Shown here: positions 22,701 to 33,640 of the stretch, piece by piece
How positions within the stretch are numbered: the first letter of the stretch is position 1
Layout: every line of letters starts with the position of its first letter
Source of the DNA: Prorocentrum cordatum
Lineage: Eukaryota > Sar > Dinophyceae > Prorocentrales > Prorocentraceae
DNA length: 57,500 bases
Assembly (NCBI GenBank): GCA_963575745.1
Contig: CAUYUJ010020693.1
Coordinates: 272,501-330,000, forward strand
Direction: 5' to 3'
Notes under the pieces: generated by a model
Database searches by the model: none
What the model was told of the DNA's origin: nothing
The model's input: only the letters and a program-made list of their open reading frames with translations
Made by a program: the position numbers and the translations under genes

Positions 22701-25700
22701 CAAGCAGAGGGAGCCCGGCACCCCGGCACCGCCACCATCATCGCCGGCCAAATATCTGAAGTTGACCAGCTGGTTATCTGTCCGCTGCTACATCAAGGCG
22801 AAGCTTGTGAACGATCACTTCGACGTCATCGTCCCTAACACCGAGGAGGCGGATGATGACCCCGACTTGACAGGCCAGACCGTCGAGGCGGAGGCTGCCG
22901 CCCTATCAGTTGCCGCGAAGGAGGGGGGGGCGCCAACCGATGTGATATCCCGCATGGTCAAGGCCGACCCCAAGCTACTGCAGCGGTGCAAATTGTTTTC
23001 CAGCTCTGTTCAGATAGGGCTCAAGCACGCCGTCATGCGCAGGACCCACCCGCAGCTGGTGTCGGCCATCTCCGCTTTGTGGAGCTCTCTGTGCCCTCAG
23101 AAGTTAGCAGACATCTTCCAGAAGAGCTCTGGGGCTACGGAGGCGCTGCACGTCATCGTGGATTGCGCACTTCTCCCGGCTATCAGCTCGGCCATCGAGC
23201 CGTCTTTCGTCACAGTCGCGCGCTGCTGTTACCAGGCCGCCGCCGACTGCGCACCTTCAATCACGCCGCAGTGCATGAAGGACGCGGGCAACCTTTTCCC
23301 ATCCAGTACTGCCGCTGCTGAGTTCGCGGCGCTGAGGACGCAATACATGTGCATCTTGCTGGATGAGGTCGACGCCGTAGTGCAGGCGTACATGGCGGAC
23401 GACGATGAGGACGTCTTTGGGGCCAACGGCAAGGCTGCCGAGGTTGCGGCCCGGCGCAGGGCGGCATCCGAGTTCGTCAAAGCATGGGAGCCCGAGGTCA
23501 GCGCAGCTGACGCAGCAGCCCATGACGGCGTGAAGTGGTCGGTGCTGTGGGCAAGCGTCATCGGCCAGGCCAAGTCCATCAACGCCCGCGACTCCGCAGA
23601 CGCCGAGACGTGCAAGAGCATGGTCGACACGATGGCTACGCCGGACAAGAAGGCCGCGGCCCTGGAGCTCAAGCTAGAGGAGGCAAGCGACAGCTCCACG
23701 ATCGCCAAGGCCATGGTCGCCAAGAGGATCGCTGACACCACTGATGCGGTCAAGCTCGCGCTATGCCCTACGCCGGAGTCAGCTACCGTCATCGACAAGG
23801 AGGTTGAGAGTGCTAAGGCGGCGGCGGCCGCTGAAGCAAACTCGCCGTGGACCTCCTACGTGCAGAGGCCCTCCAAGGCCGCTTGGCTCGCGCAGACGTT
23901 GGCGGCCAAGGCGTCCGCGAAGATGCTCGGGGACATCGTGACCTACGACGGGAACGGCGCCCCGACCCACGACTCGTGCGTCGACCGCGCGGGCCGGTGC
24001 TTGTGGTTCAGGAAGCCCGTTGCGGGCACTGGCAAGTTCAGGCTCTTCATCGACGTCAACCACCCTGATGCCGCGCACTTCGCGTGCCACATGATTGGCA
24101 GGGTCCTCATCAGCCCGACGAGCGAGCTTCCGAGGGCTGCTGTTCCCGTGGGCGACGTGATGCTGATGGGCACGAAGTTCTACGTCAGCATTTCTCCGAC
24201 CACAGGCGTGCCTCTCTCTACTCCTAATCCTCATCTCACTCCTTCTCCGACTCTCCTCATCCTCATCATCATCTTCTCACCCTCATCCCACCTTCCCGTC
24301 GCGTCCTGTGAGATGTAAGTTGCTAGGTTTGGGGTCGTATCAGTGCCAACGTTGGTCGGATTCAGCCGTGTGATTCCACCTCCAACTCCAAATCCAACTC
24401 CAACTCCTCCCCCCCCTTCTCCACATGGGAGGGGAGCTCCGGAGGGAGGGGTAGGACTCCCGGGTAGGACGTCAGATATGACGCGAGCGCACCTAGCTTG
24501 CCACCACCCCCTCCTCCCCTCTCCCCCCCCTCTCCCCATCGTTTTTCGATGCATCCTTCTCGCTGCCCTCTGGCCCGAGGCATGGTCAACGCCGACTCCG
24601 CCACCTTCGCCCCGGCCTGGAACGCGAAGGTCCTGGTCACTGGTCAGGACTGCGGATCGGCGCCGTGGACGCCGGCTCCTCTCTCCCTCCTGCCTCATGC
24701 TCTGCCCCACCCTCCTCCTCGTCTTCCTCCTCCTCCTCGTCTTCCTCCTCCTCCTCCCCCTTCCCAAGTTATCTGGGAACACACTCTCATGCTTGCCCCT
24801 CAGAGGGTCGTCAGGCCATGGAATTCAAAGTCCCTCCAGTGTTGTGTCTTCGAGGCATGGGCATCCGCCTGCCCACGTGCACTGGCAATTGAAAGTTCCG
24901 AGATCGTTCCTGTAAATTCAGGTTCATACAACCCACGGAAATGCGTCACACTCCACATGTATGAGAAGGGGCGCGAATTCGAGATACCTCTCAGGCAGCT
25001 ATGGAATCTCTTTGAGGAATTCTTCTCAAGTGAGGCATGCAAGAACCTTATTGGGATCGTGGGAATCGCAGTGCGCTCTATGTCTTTTGTACAGATCAAG
25101 ACAATGTCATACAAAGGCGCAGTGTTCTACGACAATCGCTGGTCGGACCCTGGGAATTTCATTTACACAGTCTGGTGGAATATTTGGGGTCAAATGGCCA
25201 GGTATCTTCAAAGACGACAACCTACCAGGGCCTCGTCCAAATCCATGGAGGAGCTTCGCTCAGTCGCTGGTCGTGTCACCGATGTACAGAGGATGGTCCG
25301 CGAGCGGTGGAATAGGGAACCCGACACTTCTCGATGGCTAGAGCTTATTGGAGATTTGATGGAGCTTGGGTTGGGAGCGGGGTATGTTGACCCAGATCGG
25401 TTCTGGAACATAATTCAGGGGATATCTCCCATCATCTGCTCCATTCGGTCAATTTTGACGTTTGTCGATCAACATGGGTCTTTTGCTAGGACCGGGAAAG
25501 ACCGTCGCCTTTTTCGTGGCCCATGTGCACCCCACACTCGGAAGTTTGCCGTGGCAATGTTTCACGGAATGCAAGTGCACAAATTTAATGTTACGGAATC
25601 TTCAGAGGTCTGGGTATCCTACCTAATTGCGGCCTCAGAGAACAGGCTCCAATACTAGTGGAGCCGGGGCATTTGACGCCTCGCGGAATTTGCATTTGGG

Positions 25701-27400
25701 TCTGAATCGAGACCCCTTTGGGATCTCCTCTCTCTTCCTTTGCCTACCACCTAGTGGATTGGCTGACACCAGGAGATGTCACTTGTGCGATTCTATCTGG
25801 GACCCGCTCGATCCATTCGATCTTAGGGATACCGTGGCTTCGCAACAATCCTTCCTTCCTCAGGATGCCTCTGAGTCTTTGGGCCTCGGCGTCTGTTTTC
25901 CTCCCTTGGGTTTGGGGGGATGGGCCCCTTCCCTCCCCATGCCTCCTGTCGGCTCCTGCAGTCTCGGGCTCAAGCTTTCGGTATGCTACATCCCACGGCT
26001 TCGGATCCTTACGTTATCTTTCAGGGGAAGCTTTGCAGGTCTAAACGCAAAGTCTGCTTCCTGTCTAAACGAGATCTTGAGGCACTTTCATACTGCTCCC
26101 CGCTACTATTCCAAAGGGTGGTCAAGTTGCCGGCTCGGTTTCTTATCCGTCGGGCCTTGGTGGTCCTCATTTCACATATGACTGGTGCAAAATCCCGTTC
26201 TTCAAAGCTTGTCGGGACAGCGGCTATCATGGTCTGTATGTCAACGTTCGGGGTCCCGATGAAAGGGTTCGTAGAGTTCCTTGGACAGAATTTGTTGCGG
26301 GTCAGTAGCCGTTTCGCCTCAAATCCTTACTGGAGCTCTTGTCTGAGACGGCTGGGAAACCTCCAACTCCAGGGGATGGCTAAACGCAGCCCCCCAGTCA
26401 AGCTTGCCGCCAAGAAGCGTCTCAAGTGGACACGCGGCTCGGGCGGAATGTGGAACTACTGCGAAGTAGACGAAGTCTACACCAAAGTATGGAATACGGA
26501 GTACTTTGACACGTGGATCGATCCCGATTCGGGCTGGCCTCACCCAGTTGTGTGGTACTTGTCCGATTACTGGTGGGATGGAGATTTCTTCGTGGAAAAG
26601 TGGCGTTGGAGGTACGGCTGAAGAGCATTCCTGGGACTCCCTCAGACTGGAATCTTCTGTTGTCAGCGGTGCGTGGGCCTGCGGCTTTGGAGGACTCTCA
26701 GTCTCTCTCAATCTCTCTTGCATGTATTTCTACGTTGTTGGTTTGCAAATACAAAAGGTTATAAACATTTCCAGCCAACTTGCGTTCTCCATATTCGTTC
26801 GAATTCACCCATATTCCATATTCCTCGACATGCATGGTGTGGGTTCTCACGGTTGGGATCTCATTCTGCCTTGACAGTTCATCTTTGTGTGCCTCCGTAT
26901 CTTCTGGGTTCATTGCGTGCTTGGGACATTCAATTTTATCTTTCAGATTCTCTTTCAGTCATATATATATATATATATCAGCCTTGACCACTACTCATGT
27001 TCAATGGGTTTCATGGGTTTCATGGGTTTCATGGGATTTAATGGAAGTTTTCTTCACCTCATACTTACTTTAGACCTTGGGACCATGTGTTTCCAAGGTT
27101 GGGTCCCAATTGTCACTCAAGATCTTGTTCGTCAAATTTGGGCACCTCTTTCATTATGTTTCTCATCTTCATTCAACACAAGAGGGACCTAGTGGTGGGA
27201 TTCATTTGGGATATTGGACAGTCTGTCATTCATGATTTCTTTCAGTATCATGGGTTTCAATCCTGGGTTGGGCTTTACCTTTTCTCCGCTTCTTTCCTCT
27301 CCTGCCTCTCCTCCCTTTTCCCTCTTTCTCTGCCGTACGCACTTGGCGTATTGGTGGCTTCTCAGGTTTGTGTTTTGGGAGGACCGACCTTTCAAGGCGC

Positions 27401-27437
<37 letters not shown>

Positions 27438-28245
27438 CCTTCTCCTCCTCCTAAGGTAAGATGAAGAAAAACTTCGAGGTTGTTCTTGGGGGCCCTTCTC
27501 CTCCTCCTCCTCCTCCTCCTCCTCCTCCTCCTCCTCCTCCTCTTCCTTCTCCGCTTCCCCCTCCCCCCCCTGTCCTCCTGCCCGTTTTTGCGTATCTCTC
27601 TTCGCCTCCGCCCGCCTTGGAGGCAACGCAGCGGTGCGACGGGGCCCTTATCCCCGCCCCCTCAGGACTCCCCAGGGCTGACAAGGTCAGGAGGTTGAGC
27701 TGGGAGGGAGGGCGGGGCCGGAGGGGAAGAGAGATACAGTCAGCCCGCATAGTAAGGATGCGCCACTTGTCACGGCTACCCTTGCACCCGTGTCTCGAAA
27801 TTCTCGCTGGCAAACCTGGTTCGAACAAACGTTGATGACGTGGCCCTCCCAGCCCTCCAAGGCCCTTGCATCCTTGCCGCGCATCCTTACTATGCTGCTT
27901 GACTGCGTACTGCCCCGACCCCAGGAGCGCCGGAGGAAGACCAAGAAAGGCGACCAGGAGCCGCCGTCGTTGCCGGCAGTGCTGCGTCAGGGCGCCACTC
28001 GGGTTACGGTCTCCCACGACGGCACGACCCTCGACATCGGGGTCCCGACGTTCACGATCGATCCGGCGTTTCCTAGGGGCGACGCCCTGAGTGTGCACGA
28101 GCTGGCCGAGGCCCCTGGAGGAGTCAAGCTAGTTGAGATGACCAGGCCAGAATTTCCGCACGAGGCGTCTCTCCGCCAGGGGCAGCCGGCAAAAGTGGCG
28201 AAGACGACGACCTCGAAACACACATCGAAGCACATCTTGTCCTAG
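19784..28245 (+). CDS. Seven-exon protein of unknown function
   Basis: Exons: 19784-20198, 20559-20663, 20845 to about 21000-21100, about 21564-21840, 22216-24205, 24580-24629, 27925-28245 (stop TAG). Several joins are exact in frame: YLK/DLNNKYN (GA donor at 20664), TTG/MVNAD (GC donor at 24206), and a GC donor at 20199. The main exon encodes about 660 residues, including a Lys/Ala-rich linker (AKGKKGKRAEAKAKAAAAK) after residue ~60 of the exon, KYLKLTSWLSVRCYIKAKL, then a mostly Ala/Asp/Lys-rich helical part. I recognise no domain; no signal peptide or membrane segment is evident. The strong G/C bias in third codon positions supports coding. Exon 1 needs one base removed in a run of eight G at 20096-20103 to keep the frame (before ECLAVPVGPRGSNQYELM). 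The last intron contains a compositionally different ORF island. Confidence 0.6.
20205..20545. repeat. (GGA)n array in intron 1 of the 19784-28245 gene
   Basis: Purine-rich GGA repeat with GAC and GCA interruptions, lying between the exon ending at 20198 and that starting at 20559. Confidence 0.92.
21888..22016. repeat. (CTC)n array in an intron
   Basis: Pyrimidine-rich CTC/CTG repeat just downstream of the exon that ends near 21840; the following intron part (22020-22215) is ordinary sequence ending at a CTCAG acceptor. Confidence 0.92.
24789..25658 (+). CDS. Unknown ORF in intronic island (289 residues)
   Basis: An uninterrupted ORF from ATG 24789 to TAG 25656-25658, inside the last intron of the surrounding gene and in the same orientation. 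Third codon positions are balanced, in contrast to the G/C-ending codons of the exons on both sides, and the sequence is free of triplet repeats. The product is rich in Trp, Phe and basic residues (for example SDPGNFIYTVWWNIWGQMAR, then SIRSILTFVDQHGSF). I recognise no family. The density of aromatic residues and lack of simple sequence make it look like a real protein rather than a chance ORF. Possible origins are an integrated virus or mobile element of the alga, or a nested host gene. No function is assigned. Confidence 0.45.
   Translation: MLAPQRVVRPWNSKSLQCCVFEAWASACPRALAIESSEIVPVNSGSYNPRKCVTLHMYEKGREFEIPLRQLWNLFEEFFSSEACKNLIGIVGIAVRSMSFVQIKTMSYKGAVFYDNRWSDPGNFIYTVWWNIWGQMARYLQRRQPTRASSKSMEELRSVAGRVTDVQRMVRERWNREPDTSRWLELIGDLMELGLGAGYVDPDRFWNIIQGISPIICSIRSILTFVDQHGSFARTGKDRRLFRGPCAPHTRKFAVAMFHGMQVHKFNVTESSEVWVSYLIAASENRLQY
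25920..26621 (+). CDS. Second unknown ORF in intronic island (233 residues)
   Basis: Same frame as the preceding ORF, after a gap of about 260 bases that has in-frame stops; a third open frame (25627-26181) bridges the gap and overlaps both, so frameshift decay of one longer gene is possible. The first ~25 codons from ATG 25920 may be non-coding, with the more protein-like part starting near 25990. The product is basic in the middle (SKRKVCFLSKRDLEALSY) and Trp/Asp-rich at the end (GWPHPVVWYLSDYWWDGDFF). No family recognised. Confidence 0.4.
   Translation: MGPFPPHASCRLLQSRAQAFGMLHPTASDPYVIFQGKLCRSKRKVCFLSKRDLEALSYCSPLLFQRVVKLPARFLIRRALVVLISHMTGAKSRSSKLVGTAAIMVCMSTFGVPMKGFVEFLGQNLLRVSSRFASNPYWSSCLRRLGNLQLQGMAKRSPPVKLAAKKRLKWTRGSGGMWNYCEVDEVYTKVWNTEYFDTWIDPDSGWPHPVVWYLSDYWWDGDFFVEKWRWRYG
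26622..27924. other. Downstream part of the island and 3' part of the host intron
   Basis: AT-richer sequence to about 27380 with a short (AT)n at 26960-26977 and three tandem TTTCATGGG units at 27008-27034. Then a CAT array (27403-27437) and a CTC array (27498-27545) resume the composition typical of the host introns, and the intron ends at a CCCCAG acceptor at 27919-27924. Confidence 0.55.
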
Positions 28246-28872
28246 GTGTTGCTCGGTTTTCCTCTTCTCAACCTCCAAGGGCTCCAAGAAGAAAACAGAA
28301 AACCACCAATGTGAAATTCATGCCCCCCCTCCTCCTCCCCGGCCTCCCCGACTAGCCCGGCTGACCTCGTCGCGGCCCGCGGCGTGGCAAGGTTCGGGAT
28401 GGCGTTCGGCCGTCTGCGAGCAATTGCCCAGCGCCCGTAGCAGCAGCTGTTCTCTCTCAGCCCAGGGCGAGGCTGGAGAATTATTTGCTTCGTTTTGATT
28501 TTGTATTTTGTGCGACCGCCTCTAATGTGCGGCAGGGGCCTGATGTTTCCAGGCAACGACGCGGCTACTGTGGGTGTCTACAGGTCGGCTTGCCGACCGT
28601 GCTGCGCGCCTGCTGTGTGACAGGCATTCGTGTAGGTAGTAGTCGTAGTCGTAGTAACTACGTAGTAGCTCGTGGGCTGTTCCGTTCGTGGGAGTGGACT
28701 GGACTGCCCCTCGCGACTCGCGACCGGCCCCTGCGGCACCCGGCACGATAGGAGGACACAATAAAGATAAAGGCGCCCCGGAGGAAGATGGAGGAAGGGT
28801 GCAGACAGGGCGCGGAGCTCCTGGCCCCCGCTGCCGCCGCCGCGGCCGCCGCCGCCGCCATGGGCGGCGAGT

Positions 28873-28905
<33 letters not shown>

Positions 28906-29654
28906 AGAGGAGGACGAGGAGGAGGAGGAGGAGAAGGAGGAGGAGGAGAACGATCAGGAGGGGAAGGAGGATGATATTTTGTATGGCGAGGTAGGGGAAG
29001 TAGATGGAGGAAACGTAGCAGGAGTAGGGGGGATGAGGAGGAGGAGGGAGGAGGAGGAGGAGGAGGAGGACTGAGGAGGAGGAGGAGGAGGAGGAGGAGG
29101 AGGAGGAGGATGTCGGCCGGCCGGCGGCGCGGTCGATCGGCTTCGGCTCGACGGCCCTCGGCGGCGGCGGCCTCGACTTGATCAGTCAGTCAAGACGCTG
29201 ACCTAAGGACTGCTTCGGGCTGGGTCTGGTTTTCGGACCATTCTTTACATTTATATAGTGGGACCAGTTCGTGGTGGCCTAGGCCCCCCGTGGCCAGAGA
29301 AGCAGATAATCACATTCGTTCCATATGATGCGTTCCTTGTGGTATTCCTTGTCTCACCATGCCTGCTGCCGCCGTTCTCTTCCTCCTCTCCTCCTCCTCC
29401 TCCTCCTCGTTCTCCTCCTCCTCCTCCTCCTCCCTTGTCCTCCTCCTCCTCCTCCTCCTCCTCCTGATCCTCCTCCTCCTCTTCCTCCTCCTCCTGATCC
29501 TCATCCTCCTCCTCCTCGCCCTCGTCCTCCTCCTCCTCCTCCTCCTCCTCGTCCTCCCCCTCCTCCTCCTCCTCTTTTGATTCGTTTTCGTTCGATTTCG
29601 TTGATGGTCCTATGTGTTTCCTGCGATTTCCAGCCCGCTGGCACCAGTGGTTCC
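28246..29654. other. Intergenic spacer with GGA and CTC arrays
   Basis: No gene supported. It holds GTAGTC repeats (28633-28672), a GGA array (28875-29110) interrupted by sequence at 28955-29030, and a CTC array (29385-29575). The opposed purine and pyrimidine blocks could pair. Confidence 0.6.
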
Positions 29655-29745
29655 AGCAGTCATTTTTGGTCGTTTCCACCCCCAACCCCCTGGTCTGAAC
29701 ACAAGCGGCGGCCACACAGATTTGGACACTTTGCGACGTCCCCAG
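29655..29745 (+). repeat. Dispersed repeat copy at the 5' edge of the copia remnant
   Basis: Inverted match to 3074-3161 (see there). It contains GGACACTTTGCGACG (about 29724-29738), which also forms one arm of the hairpin at 19286. On the minus strand it is open and encodes GLGVETTKND. It sits immediately before the frame that carries the retroelement zinc knuckle. Confidence 0.6.
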
Positions 29746-29770
29746 ACCACGACCTACGGCCGCGGACTCA

Positions 29771-32700
29771 ATGGGAAGGGCAATGGCAGCTACGAGGCCA
29801 GTGCCAACATCAACACCATCGGCAAACTGCCCGCGACGCGGCAAGCCCGGCCACTGGGCTAGGGGCTGCACTGAGCCACCCGACAAGAAGTGTGTCCACA
29901 CCGACGACAGCTTGATGGTTGCTAAGGTCGACTGGGGCGACAAGGGTCATAGCAAGGCCAACGCCAGCGCAATGCTAGCAAGCAGTGGAGTCATGGACTG
30001 CGGGGCGACGACCCTCGTGTCCGGCTCAGAGACGATCAAGAACTACGCGAGGGACTGCCGACAGAAGGGCTATCCCTCCGGGGACCCCATGTCCTACAAG
30101 TGCCGGCGGCCTTTCCGGTTCGGCAACGGCAAGATCGAGCATGCGCAGCGGTGCGGCACAATGCTTGCCAGTTTCAAGCAGAAGTCAGGCGCGCTCTAGA
30201 TATGCGTGGTATTGGGACGTACGTCCATCATGTGTCCGAGGCCGTTGCTGGAAGTGTTCGGAGTTCAGGTCGATTACGCCGAGCAGACAGTTGCGTGGAG
30301 AGGCGGCGGGCTCGAGGCTGCGACGCAATCGCCTGAAGGGCGCTACACGGTGGACCTACTGGAGGAGTTAGACGGGGAGACGAGTCCCCACGCGAGAGAC
30401 TTCGAGGACGAGCCCGTCGATGCAGCGCCGTTCCTGGACCCCAGCAACCAGGCCATGAGCGGCGTAGAGTTTCTGGACGAAGCCTGCCTGGCGGACTCCA
30501 GCTGGAACCGCGAGGGGCAGGAGCAACCAGAACGGCGACCTCACGCCGAAGGCTGTCCCCGACGCGTAGTACAAGTAAGCTGCTGCAAAGCCCACGTGAA
30601 GCAGTGGCAGTGTCAGCAGCATTCCTCACGTGGCAACCTGTGCCTTACTACGACAGCCCTTGAGCCAGTCGACACCGCGCTATCGGAGCCACGCAGGTGC
30701 CTACTTTCACCTACGACGGGCGAAGTCAACTTCAGCACCGACGACGACCCCGATGACGGCGTCAGGCAGATGTCGACCAATTTCGTTCGGCAGATCGACC
30801 CAGCCGCGAAGCATGCCAGCAAGCAGCACCAACAGAGCATGAGAAGGTTAGCTCACCAATGGTGCAGTACGGGACGGACGATATGGGAAGTCTACGCTTG
30901 AGGAGCCAGACTTTCGCAAGCCCTGCGAGATCTAGGAGCGCGCGTGGAGACGTTTGGGCACAATGCCCGTTGGTTTCGCACGGGGGATCATCAGAAGGCA
31001 TGCCTCAAGGAGCTAACGGAGGAGCGGCCTGACGAGGTCCACCTGTCACCAATGTGCGGACCCTGGTCCAACGCGCAGGAGCTCAACATCCACCGGCGAT
31101 CCTGTTGGAAGGAGGGGGCACCTCGCCGACCTACGAGAGTGGCATCCTTGAGTGCACCTACACTTTGTGGCCAAGGTATATCGCATACAGCAGTATGGTG
31201 GGTGAAATGCTCACATCGGACATCCAGCTACGTCGAGGGCGTGGCACGCCGTGGCGTTCAGCCGCCTACGCGGCGAACGCAGCACGCTCGACCATTGCAT
31301 GTGCGGCCATGCGATTGCGGGCAACGCGGACATGGTCAAGAAGCCGACGACACTTAGGACGCCCAAGAAGCTCATGGCAGCGGTACTCAGCGAGCGATGC
31401 GACCGATCACATGGACGCGACCTACTGGAGGGGCGAGAGTTCACCGCGCCCGCCGAGGACGACCCGTTCATTTTAGCAGCGACGATTTCGCAAGTCATGG
31501 TCGAGCTAGAGATCGAGGACATCTACGCAGCGCAGGACTCTACGCAATCGGAGGAGGGCACTAAACCCGAGCACTCGGATTCATTCGCGACGGTCATCAG
31601 CACGCACACGAAGGCACTACGCTACGCCAAGAGACTTCGCCGGAACATAGGGCACCACAGCCCAGCATAACTAAATCGCCTACTTCAACAGGCAGGCGCC
31701 CAGCACAACATCCTACAGCGTGCATCGGGGCATCGGCGTGACCACTGCATGGCCAGACGAAGTCCGCCAAAAGCACCGGATGCGTCAGCGAAGCAGACCA
31801 CCAAGTTCAACGTGATCGTCTATACGGACGCTTTCTGGATCAAGATGGTACCGGTAAGACGGCAGTTCTTTCGATGATGGACGGGGCCACGCGCTACTGT
31901 GCACTACGCACAATCAAGACCGAGACGGCAGAGGAGCTGATCAAGGCAGCTGAGCGCGGCTGGATTAGGCAATTTGGACCCATGGAAGAATTGCGGACAG
32001 ACGGTGGTTCAGGTTTTTTTCAGATCAGGGCGGCTATCGCGGAGGATTTGCTCACGGAGGCTTGTAAATCTGCGCCGCATCTGCAGGTCGACCGGTTGGA
32101 TGTCACAAGGGACTTTTCTCCATGCCAGTGGTCTTTGGGAATGGATCCGACTGCTACCATGACCAACTCCAGCGACAAGTTCTCGCAAGCGACCCTGTGC
32201 CAGATGAAGGATGATGAGGACTTCGAGAATGTACTTGGGCGAAGGTAAATGGCGGCATGAGCGCTTATGAAGGCGGATGCCTCGGCCAAACTGCGACGTG
32301 CACTTCTACGACGCCATGTTGCCCTCAAGCGCGATCTTGCGATCGGGCAGCGGTTCTATCGCTGGAAAGAGGGCAAGACCAACGGGCTCATCATGAACAA
32401 GTGGAAGGAACCCGCAATCGTGGTCTTCAAGAGGATGAGGCAGGACGAGCGGACCGAGGATCCACTGGCTCGTGCACGGCAAGAACCGACAACGCTGTGC
32501 CCCAGAACACGTTCGACCAGATGTTAGCGATCAAGGATGTGTTCTCTTGGAGAGCCTCGCGAAGGCCAAGGGGGCGCTCGGCGCCATGAGGAGGCCCGGA
32601 GTCGCGCAGTTCCACAATGTCCGCGCACAGCAGCAACCGTTCGAGGCACCAGGCCACTAGGACATGGACATCAGCGACGACGATGGACCAGGAGGGGAAC

Positions 32701-33640
32701 ACCGTTTACTGGAGTAGCAGCTTCGATCACAACGGAGATGGCATCACCATCCGCCCCCAGTCCAGGCATGCCCAGCACTGCAGAGGACGAGCAGATGGAC
32801 GTCCCCTGCACACCTCGACAAGAAAGACAGCCAAGCGAAGGATGACCAGATCAAGAACCAATACCATCGTCACCCCCACCTCAGCCTATGGTATCACCAG
32901 TACAGTCAACGACTCCACCAACCACGCAGAGGCAGTCACCATTACCTCCATCGCAGCTGCTACCACCAATACAAGCACCAACGACGTTGGGGCCTGCGGC
33001 GGCAGCATCGTCGAGCTCACTAACGCCGGCTCCTAGCTGCGCTACGGCGAGTTTGGAGTTAAAAGAGAGCCGCAGGCGATTGGACGCAGCAGCAGCATCC
33101 ATTTTTACTTGTCCTGGAGGAGTATATCCAGGACCACCGTTATCAGTGCCAACGGCAGAGTCTCAGCCAGTGGGAGACGTCAGCGCAGACGACGAGCTCG
33201 CAGCCATGCAGATCATGCTAGAGGACAAGGACCTACAATTCGGATGGGAAGCCGACGGCAACGAAGCGAAGCTCAATGACATTTTACGCAGGGATCAGTT
33301 CCAGGACCATGACACCATGCGAGCGAGCAACACTCATGGATGGCAAGCGGAAGGAGCTTGATGAGTTTTTTGGTAATGAAGTTTGGGAGTTGCATACGCC
33401 TACCTGAGACGAAGACCCCAAGCGCATCCTGAAGGCCAAGTGGGTACTGAAATGGGCCAAGAACGATGACGGCACACCGAGGGCCAAGGCACGTGTAGTG
33501 CTACAAGGCTTTAACGACCCAGACGCACTCGACGGCAAGGTACCGACGGCGCCACCTTCAGCATCTCGATCGGGACGTCAGTTGGCTATGTTCCTGGCAG
33601 CAAACAGCGGGTGGAGATTGTGGGCAGCGGTGTCATGGTC
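29771..33640 (+). mobile_element. Degraded Ty1/copia retrotransposon: gag end to start of reverse transcriptase
   Basis: In order: a CCHC-like knuckle CPRRGKPGHWARGC near 29833-29874, in which the second Cys is Arg; an aspartic protease region with MDCGATTLVSG near 29993 (D-C-G in place of the D-S/T-G triad) followed by RPFRFGNGK; LEVFGVQVDYAE at 30250 in another frame; a HLSPMCGPWSNAQELN segment at 31040 and DRSHGRDLLEG at 31400, both usual in dinoflagellate copia elements; the pre-integrase LRRNIGHHSPA at 31640; integrase core pieces VYTDAFWIK and RTDGG with the Asp residues retained; the C-terminal IGQRFYRWKEGK at 32345; and the start of the reverse transcriptase (WVLKWAKNDDGTPRAKARVV, LQGFNDPD) at about 33440-33540. 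Many frame changes and stops show that it is inactive. It breaks off near 33640 before the YxDD active site; no RNase H or LTRs were found. Confidence 0.82.
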
